A stretch of 9,521 bases of DNA from assembly GCA_944358275.1 (NCBI GenBank), contig CALVQZ010000006.1, positions 1-9,521 on the forward strand, in the 5' to 3' direction. The notes beneath the pieces were generated by a model. The model made no database searches. It had not been told where the DNA came from and saw nothing but the letters and a program-made list of their open reading frames with translations. The position numbers and the translations under genes were made by a program. This DNA is from an uncultured Bacilli bacterium (GTDB taxonomy: Bacteria; Bacillota_I; Bacilli_A; RF39; UBA660). Positions 1-6,611 of this stretch are shown in pieces (the first letter of the stretch is position 1; every line of letters begins with the position of its first letter).

Positions 1-1
1 T

Positions 2-1000
2 GTTCTTGAAAATGATGTAGACGACATGGATTTAGGAAGAATTGTAGTAGTAGCTGACAATGGTATGAATACCCAAGAAAACAAGTATTTAATAGTAGAA
101 AAAGGAAATGGTTATATTGTATCTAAAAGTGTGAAAAAAAGTTGGAAAAAGATGGGACCATGGGCTTTAGATAATACGGATTATACTGAAATTAAAAATT
201 CATTTGGAGAAGTTGTGTTTAAATATAAATCGAGAATAAATGAGATAGAATTAACTTATAAAAGCGAAGATGGTACAAAAAACAAAAAGAAAGTGAAAGA
301 AAAAGAAATCATTTATTGGAGTAAAAAGCATTATGAAAAAGAAGTGAATCAAAACAGGAAATTTATAGAATATTTAGAATCTTGCAAGGCACATCCCGAT
401 AAGTTAAAAGACAAAGAAAGAAAATCACAACAATTCATAAAAACGGTAGATATCGATAAAGAAACTGGAGAAGTGATTCATCCAGAAAAAGTCATTGTTT
501 TTCTAGATGAAAAGCTAAAGAAATATAAAGAAACTATGGGGTTCTACTCTATAGTAACTTCCGAAATTGAAGAGGATGACAGAGAGATCATTAATAGATA
601 TCATGGTTTATCAAGAATAGAAGATTCCTTTAGAATTATAAAAAGTGACTTAGAAGGAAGACCAATTTATGTATGGACAGAAGAACATATAAAAGCTCAC
701 TTCTTAATATGTTTTATAGCTCTAACTATCATAAGAATCATACAGTATAAGATACTCAAATATGAGAATAAATCTACATTAAATGTAGATGGATGGGAAC
801 AAGGGGTAACAGCAGAAAAATTGAAAGAAGCCTTAAAAAATTTTAAAGCATGTTCTGATAAAAAAGGAACATGCATGATATCGAAGCCACCAGCATATCT
901 GGAAAAAATAGCTAAATCATTATCAATAGATATAACAAGCTTAACAACTATAGATAAAATAAATCAGCTTAAAAATCATGTAAATAAAGTTCAATTATAG
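2..1000 (+). CDS. IS1634/IS4-type DDE transposase, 3' part
   Basis: The frame is open to the left edge, so the true start and the first catalytic aspartate lie outside; about 332 residues are visible. Near the left edge VVVADNGMNT carries the likely second catalytic Asp (codon at 56-58), matching the 'VADRGM' motif of IS4/IS1634 transposases. The C-terminal signature is YHGLSRIEDSFRIIKSDL, in which Tyr, then Glu seven residues on (codon 620-622), then Lys seven further (641-643) match the Y-E-K part of the IS4 YREK motif. It is followed by RPIYVWTEEHIKAHFLICFIAL, typical of the IS1634 group. A long Lys/Glu-rich insertion lies between Asp and Glu, as is usual in the family. It would catalyse cut-and-paste movement of its own element. 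No internal stop or frameshift is seen in the visible part. The IS1634 placement is from memory of the motifs. Confidence 0.9.
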   Translation, partial: VLENDVDDMDLGRIVVVADNGMNTQENKYLIVEKGNGYIVSKSVKKSWKKMGPWALDNTDYTEIKNSFGEVVFKYKSRINEIELTYKSEDGTKNKKKVKEKEIIYWSKKHYEKEVNQNRKFIEYLESCKAHPDKLKDKERKSQQFIKTVDIDKETGEVIHPEKVIVFLDEKLKKYKETMGFYSIVTSEIEEDDREIINRYHGLSRIEDSFRIIKSDLEGRPIYVWTEEHIKAHFLICFIALTIIRIIQYKILKYENKSTLNVDGWEQGVTAEKLKEALKNFKACSDKKGTCMISKPPAYLEKIAKSLSIDITSLTTIDKINQLKNHVNKVQL

Positions 1001-1021
1001 TACATAAACAAAATACTAATT

Positions 1022-1069
1022 AAAAATCATCATCAACCCTTATAAATACTAAGAAAAATGATGATTTTT
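1022..1069. terminator. 12-bp hairpin, probable bidirectional terminator
   Basis: A perfect 12-bp inverted repeat (AAAAATCATCAT at 1022-1033, ATGATGATTTTT at 1058-1069) surrounds a 24-nt loop, starting 22 nt after the transposase stop. The descending arm ends in a T-run on both strands, so it could end transposase transcription rightward and proS transcription leftward. The stem is AT-rich and the loop is long, so it is weaker than a textbook terminator. It may belong to the insertion sequence. Confidence 0.6.
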
Positions 1070-1070
1070 T

Positions 1071-1105
1071 GTTAAAGTAACTACAAAACTCGGGTAATAA
1101 CATAT
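1071..1105. mobile_element. Probable right end of the insertion sequence
   Basis: The 35 bp between the hairpin and the proS stop must contain or lie close to the element's right terminus, because proS is intact and begins immediately beyond. The GC-containing stretch CTACAAAACTCGGGTAATAA stands out from its AT-rich surroundings and could be the terminal inverted repeat. The left end is outside the window, so neither the inverted repeat nor a target-site duplication can be confirmed. Confidence 0.35.
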
Positions 1106-2779
1106 TTATTTGATATATTCAATAACTTTATCTACATTTATTTCAAAAATTTCATCTGAATTTCTTCTTTTTAATTCAACTATATTCTCATTAGACTTCT
1201 TTCCAACAACAATTCTAATAGGTATTCCTATTAAATCCATATCATTTAATTTAACACCCATTCTTTCATTTCTATCATCTAATAAAGGTTCTATTCCTTT
1301 TTTAATAAGTTCATCATATAATTGATTTGCTAAATTAACTTGAATATCATCTTTAGTATTTGCAATAACTATTGAACACTTAAAAGGTGCTACGGAAATT
1401 GGCCAAATTATTCCTTTTTCATCGTTGTTTTGCTCAACTATAGCAGCCATACACCTACCTAATCCTATTCCATAAGACCCCATTACTACAGACTCTAATT
1501 TATTATTTTCATCCATATAATTTAGTCCTAATTTAGAAGAATATTTAGTTCCTAACTTAAATGTATTACCTATTTCAATACCTTTCTTAAAGTACAATCT
1601 TCCACCACATTTTGGACAAATATCCCCTTCTTTTACATTTACTATATCCCCTACTAAATCATATTTAATATCTTTTACATTAACATTGATATAGTGATAT
1701 CCTTCTTTATTTGCACCACAACAAAAATTTTTCATCTTAAGTATTTCTTCATCGATTACAATCTTAGCATTTAAATCTATTGGTCCTGTATAACCAGGGA
1801 CAGCATTTGAAGTAAATATAAGTTCATCGTTTGCAAATGATATTTCAGTACCATTTAATAACTTCAATGCCTTTGTTTCATTTAATTCTCTATCTCCTCT
1901 TATAAAAAATATAACTAACTTCCCATCAACATTCATAAGTAATGCTTTTACAGTTTTTCTAATATCTAACTTTAAATTATCTACAACATCTTCTATAGTC
2001 TTATTGTCTTTAGTATCCACTAATTCAATATTTTTCTCTTTTTCATCATCTTCTTTAAAACATACATGTTTTGTAATTTCCAAATTAGAAGAAAAATCAC
2101 ATTTATCGCACAACACTAAAACATCTTCACCAATGTCAGTTTCTGCTTGAAACTCCTCAGACAAAATACCACCCATTACACCAGTATCCGCTTTAACTAT
2201 TCTATAATTTATACCCATTCTATCAAATGAATTCTTATATGCTTCATACATTTTATTATAAGATACATCTAAACCATCCAAATCCTTATCAAATGAATAC
2301 GCATCTTTCATAACAAATTCTCTTACTCTAATAAGTCCATATCTAGGTCTTGCTTCATCTCTAAATTTAGTTTGAAATTGATACAATGAATATGGCATAT
2401 CTTTATATGACTTTATTGAAGAGGCACTTGCAATAGTAAATAATTCCTCATGTGTAGGTCCCAAAATATAATCCCTATCGTTTCTATCTTTTAAAGAAAA
2501 ACTACTACTACCAAAAGATTGAACTCTACCCGTAACTTCATAAATTTCTCTAGGAATAAGTGTTGGCATTGAAAGTTCTAATGCTCCTATTTTATTCATC
2601 TCTTCTCTAATAATTTGCTCTATATTTCTTAATACTCTAAGTCCAAGTGGTAAATACATATAAACTCCAGCAGAACTTTTCTTTATCATTCCACTACGCA
2701 CTAATAAATTACCACTTCTTGAATCCTCATCTTTTACATCTTCTCTAATCGTGTAAAAAAAATTATTTTTTAATTTCAT
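1106..2779 (-). CDS. proS: Prolyl-tRNA synthetase (class II, bacterial type)
   Basis: A cytoplasmic enzyme that charges tRNA-Pro with proline using ATP. Its 557 residues are close to the family's usual 570. Visible in order: class II core with the TxE proline-pocket motif GPTHEE (Thr109, Glu111); motif 2 around FRDEARPRYG (139-148); CxxC at 224-227; a YbaK-like editing insertion at about 240-385, with Lys278 in KTVKALL where the editing lysine is expected and GANKEGYHY near 355; a second CxxC at 388-391; motif 3 GSYGIGLGR (434-442); and the anticodon-binding domain from about 463, including GVKLNDMDLIGIPIRIVVG. In the usual SHEF segment this protein has SEEF (207-210), a variant I cannot judge further. 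The ATG at 2779 has GAGGG upstream. It has its own -10 box and lies 49 bp after the LtaS-like gene. No T-box leader fits in that gap. It is complete. Confidence 0.97.
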   Translation of the reverse strand: MKLKNNFFYTIREDVKDEDSRSGNLLVRSGMIKKSSAGVYMYLPLGLRVLRNIEQIIREEMNKIGALELSMPTLIPREIYEVTGRVQSFGSSSFSLKDRNDRDYILGPTHEELFTIASASSIKSYKDMPYSLYQFQTKFRDEARPRYGLIRVREFVMKDAYSFDKDLDGLDVSYNKMYEAYKNSFDRMGINYRIVKADTGVMGGILSEEFQAETDIGEDVLVLCDKCDFSSNLEITKHVCFKEDDEKEKNIELVDTKDNKTIEDVVDNLKLDIRKTVKALLMNVDGKLVIFFIRGDRELNETKALKLLNGTEISFANDELIFTSNAVPGYTGPIDLNAKIVIDEEILKMKNFCCGANKEGYHYINVNVKDIKYDLVGDIVNVKEGDICPKCGGRLYFKKGIEIGNTFKLGTKYSSKLGLNYMDENNKLESVVMGSYGIGLGRCMAAIVEQNNDEKGIIWPISVAPFKCSIVIANTKDDIQVNLANQLYDELIKKGIEPLLDDRNERMGVKLNDMDLIGIPIRIVVGKKSNENIVELKRRNSDEIFEINVDKVIEYIK

Positions 2780-2802
2780 TTTATCACACCCTCACAACAC
2801 GT

Positions 2803-2808
2803 ATTATA
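2803..2808 (-). promoter_or_regulatory. proS promoter, -10 box
   Basis: A perfect TATAAT on the minus strand lies 23 bp upstream of the proS ATG, which puts the start of transcription near 2796 and gives a short leader of about 17 nt. The -35 position falls inside the terminator hairpin of the preceding gene and reads only TAGAAG at a 17-bp spacing (3 of 6 matches), so the promoter has a strong -10 and a poor -35. Confidence 0.6.
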
Positions 2809-2810
2809 GC

Positions 2811-2839
2811 AAAAAAAATAGACTACTTCTAGTCTATTT
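2811..2839 (-). terminator. Terminator of the LtaS-like gene, overlapping its stop codon
   Basis: On the minus strand a perfect 10-bp stem (arms 2830-2839 and 2816-2825) with the tetraloop GAAG runs into a U-run of eight. The TAG stop of the LtaS-like gene (2829-2831) lies at the top of the hairpin, so the ascending arm is coding sequence. This is a textbook intrinsic terminator. Confidence 0.85.
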
Positions 2840-4781
2840 CATCTTGTTTAAATACTTTTTCATAATAATTATTATCTAATATCATAATAGAAAGTTTAAA
2901 TTGATTATCAACGGCATTGTTTGTTCTAGTAATATAATCTTCACTAATTACTTCATCTATTTTACTTATAACTTCACCAGTTACAGAATTATATTTTGCA
3001 ATATCAGTAATCCAACTTCTATCTGCAAACACAACCAAGCCTTCACTATCTGATAACAAATCTTTACCCATTATAAATCTAGAATCATACTCTTTACCAA
3101 ATAAATTTAACATAGTAGGTAATACATCTGGATTTGAACCAACTTTATCAATATTTACTACTTCTTCCATACTACTATTCCATATAATTAAATCAGAACG
3201 ACTTTGCTCAAAATAATCATCTCTATTTATTAGTGATACCTCATTAAGTTCTTTATTAGAAAGTCCATATGGATAATGATCAGGAGTAATAATTATTACT
3301 GTATCATCAAGTTTACCTGCTTCTTTTAATTTACTGATCAAAGATTCTAATGCTCTATCAAGCTCAATATTGCTTGCCAAATAACCTTTTACTTTATCAG
3401 AATAAGGCAAATGCTCAACTAAACTCCAATTTTTTTGTGCTATTTTATTATTAAATCTACTATAACTTAAATGTCCACTAACTGTTATATAATACGCAAA
3501 AAATGGTTCACTTGAATTTATATAATCATCAACTGTAATATTAACCATATCTAAATCACTTTCATGAAAAGTTCCACATGGTAAATTAAGTCCATAATAG
3601 CAAGATTTAAAATTCTCATATCCAAGTGCACTAAAGTACTTTCTACGATTATAATAATCACCATTATAATTATGATATATATTTATATTGTAATCACTAA
3701 AACTATTTACAAATAAATATGGACTATATATATCCCTATGAGCATACAAAGTATGAGTATCTCCCCTACTAGAAATTAATGACCACTCCGTTCTAAATTC
3801 ACCATCAGCAGTACTTGCTGGATACTTAGGAACATAATAATTAGTAAAATTAAAACCACTATTTGCTAATTTATATAATGTAGGAGTTAATTCACTATCG
3901 ATTGCAATCGGATCTAAAGATTCTGCTAAGAAAAATACTACATTCTTACCTTCAAACATACCTGTATATGTATTTTGCTTAGTACCATCTAATGATTCAA
4001 AATAATCATGCATCATAATTATATTTTCATCAGTTTCATTTTCTCTTAACTTATCAAAATCAATATCTATAGTATTATAGACAATCTCCTCTCCACTTTG
4101 TTCTAAATCTTTATTACTATCAATAATTATTTCTAACTTCTTCTCTTCCATACCAAATATCATTCTATTTAAATCAAGTCCCATAGTCGTCAACAAACCA
4201 AATTTCTTTACAGACAATACAGGCGCTTGAGTATTAAAATATAAATTATAAGAAGAATAAATGGCTTTTCTATCAATACCAATATATGCAAAGTTAAAAC
4301 CACTAAATAGTACAAAACATGCAAAAGTTAATGCTGTTACAAGTGAATCATTCTTAGAAAAATCAAATAGTTTATTTTTAAATACAAAATATAAAATAAC
4401 TGGAATAGTCAAACATATATAATTAAGTATACTTGAAAACACGACAGATAAGATAGTATCCATAAAACCAAACACTTGTCCACCATTAGTCATCGCATAA
4501 ATTGAAAATACACTATTGTATACTTGAAAATATACCATCTGTGCAAAAAAAACAACATATAAAGCTAAAACAACTATATTAGAAATTCTTTTATTCACTT
4601 TCTCACTAAACAATGTTGTTCCAATATACAATATTGATGCAATTGGTAAACAAAACACTATCATTTCAATATAATCAATATCTGCAATTCTTTTAAATAC
4701 AGTAACTCTATATATACTTTCAAATGCAATTATAATAATAAACAAAAATAAAATTAAGAAAACTTTCTTTTTATTCATCAT
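2829..4781 (-). CDS. LTA synthase / phosphoglycerol transferase family membrane protein
   Basis: A 650-residue protein with the LtaS layout: five hydrophobic segments (about 6-20, 38-55, 67-87, 108-134, 148-168), a linker, then an extracellular alkaline-phosphatase-superfamily (sulfatase) domain from about 280. Its catalytic set can be matched: Glu287 in FFLAESLD (metal), Thr324 in PASTADGEF (nucleophile), His437 in ITVSGHLSYS, and Asp501-His502 in ITPDHYPYG (metal). LtaS enzymes transfer glycerol phosphate from phosphatidylglycerol to build lipoteichoic acid outside the membrane, and this length is close to theirs. The divergent catalytic neighbourhood leaves a primase-like or other phosphoglycerol/sulfate-ester transferase possible, so no gene symbol is given. 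Two adjacent ATGs (4781 and 4778) follow GGAAGTG; the second has the more usual spacing. It is transcribed away from 4866-5261 by a back-to-back promoter. Confidence 0.87.
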   Translation of the reverse strand: MMNKKKVFLILFLFIIIIAFESIYRVTVFKRIADIDYIEMIVFCLPIASILYIGTTLFSEKVNKRISNIVVLALYVVFFAQMVYFQVYNSVFSIYAMTNGGQVFGFMDTILSVVFSSILNYICLTIPVILYFVFKNKLFDFSKNDSLVTALTFACFVLFSGFNFAYIGIDRKAIYSSYNLYFNTQAPVLSVKKFGLLTTMGLDLNRMIFGMEEKKLEIIIDSNKDLEQSGEEIVYNTIDIDFDKLRENETDENIIMMHDYFESLDGTKQNTYTGMFEGKNVVFFLAESLDPIAIDSELTPTLYKLANSGFNFTNYYVPKYPASTADGEFRTEWSLISSRGDTHTLYAHRDIYSPYLFVNSFSDYNINIYHNYNGDYYNRRKYFSALGYENFKSCYYGLNLPCGTFHESDLDMVNITVDDYINSSEPFFAYYITVSGHLSYSRFNNKIAQKNWSLVEHLPYSDKVKGYLASNIELDRALESLISKLKEAGKLDDTVIIITPDHYPYGLSNKELNEVSLINRDDYFEQSRSDLIIWNSSMEEVVNIDKVGSNPDVLPTMLNLFGKEYDSRFIMGKDLLSDSEGLVVFADRSWITDIAKYNSVTGEVISKIDEVISEDYITRTNNAVDNQFKLSIMILDNNYYEKVFKQDEID

Positions 4782-4824
4782 ATCACTTCCATAACTTTTT
4801 TAAAATCAATTACTTCAAGTATAT

Positions 4825-4853
4825 TTTATCACACTTTATGTAAAAATTGACAA
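4825..4853 (-). promoter_or_regulatory. Promoter of the LtaS-like gene
   Basis: On the minus strand TTGTCA (4848-4853) is followed after 17 bp by GATAAA (4825-4830), preceded by TGT, which gives an extended -10. The -35 overlaps the divergent -35 by five bases. The predicted leader is about 35-40 nt and contains the small symmetric ACTTGAAGT. Confidence 0.5.
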
Positions 4854-4874
4854 AAAATTTAAATTATGTATAAT
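4847..4874 (+). promoter_or_regulatory. Consensus promoter of the coiled-coil gene
   Basis: A perfect TTGACA (4847-4852) and a perfect TATAAT (4869-4874) are separated by 16 bp, so transcription should begin near 4881, five bases before the ribosome binding site. The -10 box covers codons that would be translated if the upstream ATG at 4866 were used, so that ATG cannot be the start. Confidence 0.8.
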
Positions 4875-4895
4875 AACGGAAAAACAGGAGGAAAT

Positions 4896-5261
4896 ATGAA
4901 ACAAGGGAAAGAAGTAAAAAATAATAGTGATTTTGTAGAATTAACTTCACAAAGTTATTTAGAAATTACTGAAACTATTACAAAAGAAGTAACGCAAACA
5001 TCTGATTCAGTAAATAAATTAAATATAAATTTTAAAGACAAGCAAAGAGAAATATATGTTGCACAAAAAGAATTAAATGCATTAAAGAAAAAACTTGTTA
5101 GATTAAAAAAAGAAAGGAAAAGTATTAAGTGTAAGTTAGTATCTAATAAAAGAAGCATAAAAGTTAACGCTGATTTTCTAAATAGACTAAATAAATGTAT
5201 GATAAATGGTACAGAAACTCATTTAGTAAATGTTAAAACTAAAAGAATTAAAAAAATATAA
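4896..5261 (+). CDS. Small basic coiled-coil protein, unknown function
   Basis: I do not recognise this 121-residue protein. The start is set at 4896 by AGGAGG at 4886-4891, four bases before the ATG; the in-frame ATG at 4866 lies within the promoter. The sequence is polar and strongly basic, with no signal peptide or membrane segment, so it is probably cytoplasmic. Residues about 40-80 (KDKQREIYVAQKELNALKKK and onward) show heptad-like spacing of Leu/Ile/Val among Lys/Glu and probably form a coiled coil. The Lys/Arg-rich C-terminus (VKTKRIKKI) could contact nucleic acid or anionic lipid, but that is inference. It is a single-gene unit with its own consensus promoter and a terminator 74 bp downstream, divergent from the LtaS-like gene. 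Confidence 0.7.
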   Translation: MKQGKEVKNNSDFVELTSQSYLEITETITKEVTQTSDSVNKLNINFKDKQREIYVAQKELNALKKKLVRLKKERKSIKCKLVSNKRSIKVNADFLNRLNKCMINGTETHLVNVKTKRIKKI

Positions 5262-5334
5262 CCATCTCAATATAATTATATAACTAACAATTTAAAAACT
5301 TTACACTCATCGTTAATAAAAGTAACAAATAAAT

Positions 5335-5367
5335 AAAAGTACCAAACTTCTAAACTTGGTACTTTTT
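5335..5367. terminator. Terminator after the coiled-coil gene
   Basis: A perfect 11-bp stem (AAAAGTACCAA at 5335-5345, TTGGTACTTTT at 5356-5366) with a 10-nt loop is followed by one more T. The GGTAC core gives it strength. The reverse strand also ends in a T-run, but no gene approaches from that side. Confidence 0.75.
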
Positions 5368-5488
5368 AATTTAGTCTATAAAAACTAAAATAAACTGCAT
5401 TATAAAACCTTAAAAGTAAAAGTATAACAACCACTAAACTTTAATTTATAAGTAGTAATAACTTACTAACTAATGAGATTATGCTGCA

Positions 5489-5517
5489 TTTTTACATTTT
5501 GGATATTTTTACATTTT
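5489..5517. repeat. Two 12-bp direct repeats, 17-bp period
   Basis: TTTTTACATTTT occurs identically at 5489-5500 and 5506-5517, separated by GGATA. The 17-bp period sits upstream of the three-gene cassette and overlaps the palindrome that follows. It may be a pair of protein-binding sites, but low-complexity AT sequence makes chance possible. Confidence 0.5.
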
Positions 5518-5530
5518 TTGTCAAAAAATG
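5512..5530. promoter_or_regulatory. Palindrome over a candidate -35 box
   Basis: CATTTTTT (5512-5519) and AAAAAATG (5523-5530) form a perfect 8-bp inverted repeat around GTC. It covers TTGTCA (5518-5523), a 5-of-6 match to a -35 box, with CAAAAT (5542-5547) 18 bp further as a weak -10. This arrangement would suit an operator for the downstream cassette. Both the promoter and the operator are tentative. Confidence 0.35.
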
Positions 5531-5601
5531 ATAAGTATTTGCAAAATAGAAAAAAACATAGAATTATGTAGTAGAATATTATGTGAAAGGTAGTGAATAA
5601 A

Positions 5602-5874
5602 ATGGATGAAAAAAATAAAGTAGAAGATTTTATGAACAAGGTTATTGATGAATATGAACCTACACCACTATCAGAAGAAAACATAGAATTTGATAAATAT
5701 GCAAAATTATATGAGGAAAGATTTAATAAAAGAGCATACATTCCTGAACCTAGTGGAACAATAGAGTTTGCTATTGAATGTATAAAAAAATGTTTAGATG
5801 AAGATAAAGATATGTTAGATGATTTATACTATCCTAATTTTGAAAAAGATATGGAAGATGAAATTCTATATTAA
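5602..5874 (+). CDS. Small acidic protein, unknown function
   Basis: I do not recognise this 90-residue protein. The chosen ATG at 5602 lies 11 bp after AAAGG (5586-5590). A GTG at 5593 in the same frame is also possible and would add three residues, but it is only two bases from that site. The protein is rich in Asp and Glu (start MDEKNKVEDFMNKV, end EKDMEDEILY) and has no membrane segment. Its most structured part is a probable helix, GTIEFAIECIKKCLDEDKDM, then LDDLYYPNF, with two cysteines five residues apart. It is the first gene of an apparent operon and ends 21 bp before the next start. Strong acidity is common in small antitoxin, immunity and inhibitor proteins, but nothing here proves such a role. 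Confidence 0.7.
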   Translation: MDEKNKVEDFMNKVIDEYEPTPLSEENIEFDKYAKLYEERFNKRAYIPEPSGTIEFAIECIKKCLDEDKDMLDDLYYPNFEKDMEDEILY

Positions 5875-5895
5875 ATTAAAGATAGGAGAAATTTT

Positions 5896-6066
5896 ATGAC
5901 AAGAGAACAATATATACAAAGTGTTAAAAATATAATGATAAATAAAAACCCTTATGGAGCATATCATCAACTAAACTTTAATACTTATAGTGATTATGGA
6001 GAAATGGCACCAATTAACTCTGATATTGTTAATAATATGCCAAACGCTCAAATAGTTTTAAGTTAA
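5896..6066 (+). CDS. N-terminal fragment of the JAMM gene
   Basis: A 56-residue frame starting at a well-placed ATG (AGGAGA, six-base gap) and ending at the TAA at 6064. It begins MTREQYIQSVKN and ends NMPNAQIVLS. It is too short to hold the active site and is best read as the natural N-terminus of the following frame, not as a separate protein. The quality of its ribosome binding site shows where ribosomes enter this gene. Confidence 0.55.
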   Translation: MTREQYIQSVKNIMINKNPYGAYHQLNFNTYSDYGEMAPINSDIVNNMPNAQIVLS

Positions 6067-6078
6067 CAAGTATATGAA

Positions 6079-6594
6079 ATGCTATTAGCGATCCAAGAAG
6101 CAACAAACTCTACGAATCAAGAGTTTCCTTTCTTTTTATATGGAAAAGAAATAGGAAATAATCAAATAGAATTTACAGAGTTTATGTCTGCTAGTAATAA
6201 TAGACAAACTATAGAAGCAAATTTTAATCAAACTATGATAAATAATTTACAAAATAGAATTAATGGTAATTTAAACAATGGCCTAGTTGTTTGTCATGGA
6301 CATTCACATCCACCAATTGGAAATTTTCATCAAAATTTTTCGTTAGGTGATTTTACCTCGTTTATGCAAATGAACGAGGAAAATCCAGTATTCAAAAATA
6401 GACAAGTTGAACTTACAAGTTGTTTAGTGACTAGCACTGGAGATATAAATTTTATTTTTTATGATAACACAAATCAAAACTTCTATAGATTTACTAATGT
6501 CATGGTAAAAGGCAAAGATAATAATTATAGACCAGTTAATTGCTATGGATTAAATCAAAAAGAGCAATTAAATACTAATAGTATTAGACGATAA
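6079..6594 (+). CDS. JAMM/MPN domain protein, downstream frame
   Basis: A 171-residue frame if translation restarts at the ATG 12 bases after the upstream TAA. It has no ribosome binding site of its own, so expression would need reinitiation or readthrough. Numbered from this ATG, the catalytic Glu is residue 24 (FPFFLYGKE), the zinc ligands are His75 and His77 in HGHSHPP, Ser is 88 and Asp is 91, an exact H-x-H-x10-S-x2-D motif. Hydrophobic strands around 69-72 (LVVC) and 123-128 (INFIFY) fit the MPN fold. There is no signal peptide, so it should act in the cytoplasm. The start codon choice would remove the first strand of the fold, so stability is uncertain. The next gene follows after 17 bp. 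Confidence 0.75.
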   Translation: MLLAIQEATNSTNQEFPFFLYGKEIGNNQIEFTEFMSASNNRQTIEANFNQTMINNLQNRINGNLNNGLVVCHGHSHPPIGNFHQNFSLGDFTSFMQMNEENPVFKNRQVELTSCLVTSTGDINFIFYDNTNQNFYRFTNVMVKGKDNNYRPVNCYGLNQKEQLNTNSIRR

Positions 6595-6611
6595 GGAGGT
6601 AAATACAAATT

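Larger units (their letters stand above)
5262..5601. other. Gene-free stretch between two transcription units
   Basis: No supported coding frame lies here on either strand. It holds the terminator at 5335-5367, then featureless AT-rich DNA to about 5480, then the tandem repeat and palindrome at 5489-5530 that probably form the control region of the next operon. A minus-strand open frame crossing 5466-5741 is the shadow of the acidic gene. Confidence 0.6.
5896..6594 (+). pseudogene. JAMM/Mov34-type metalloprotease gene split by an in-frame TAA
   Basis: Translation should begin at the ATG at 5896, which follows AGGAGA at 5884-5889. The frame runs 56 residues, meets TAA at 6064-6066, then continues in the same frame with no base lost for a further 175 residues. 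The junction IVLS-stop-QVYEMLLAI looks like the first strand and helix of a JAB/MPN fold, so the stop lies inside the domain and probably replaced a CAA (Gln) codon. The downstream part holds the full zinc motif: Glu in FLYGKE, then H-S-H, ten residues, S-L-G-D. Enzymes of this family cut isopeptide or peptide bonds next to ubiquitin-like proteins or process other substrates. The rest of the gene is undamaged, so the lesion is recent, is bypassed, or is a sequence error. Confidence 0.72.

Noticed and set aside
1110..1325. Plus-strand open frame within proS
   Set aside because: It is entirely inside a well-supported synthetase gene on the other strand.
2780..2828. T-box leader for proS
   Set aside because: The gap is 49 bp with a promoter just ahead of the start; there is no space for a T-box and no T-box sequence.
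4955..5158. Minus-strand open frame opposite the coiled-coil gene
   Set aside because: The plus-strand gene has a consensus promoter, AGGAGG and a terminator; the reverse frame has none.
5466..5741. Minus-strand open frame of 91 codons rich in Phe, Leu and Ser
   Set aside because: It overlaps the acidic gene and the repeat region; its hydrophobic composition is what the complement of AT-rich sequence gives, and it has no supporting ribosome binding site.
6064..6066. TAA reassigned as a sense codon in this organism
   Set aside because: Several other genes here end in TAA at positions fitting their family lengths, for example proS and the binding protein.
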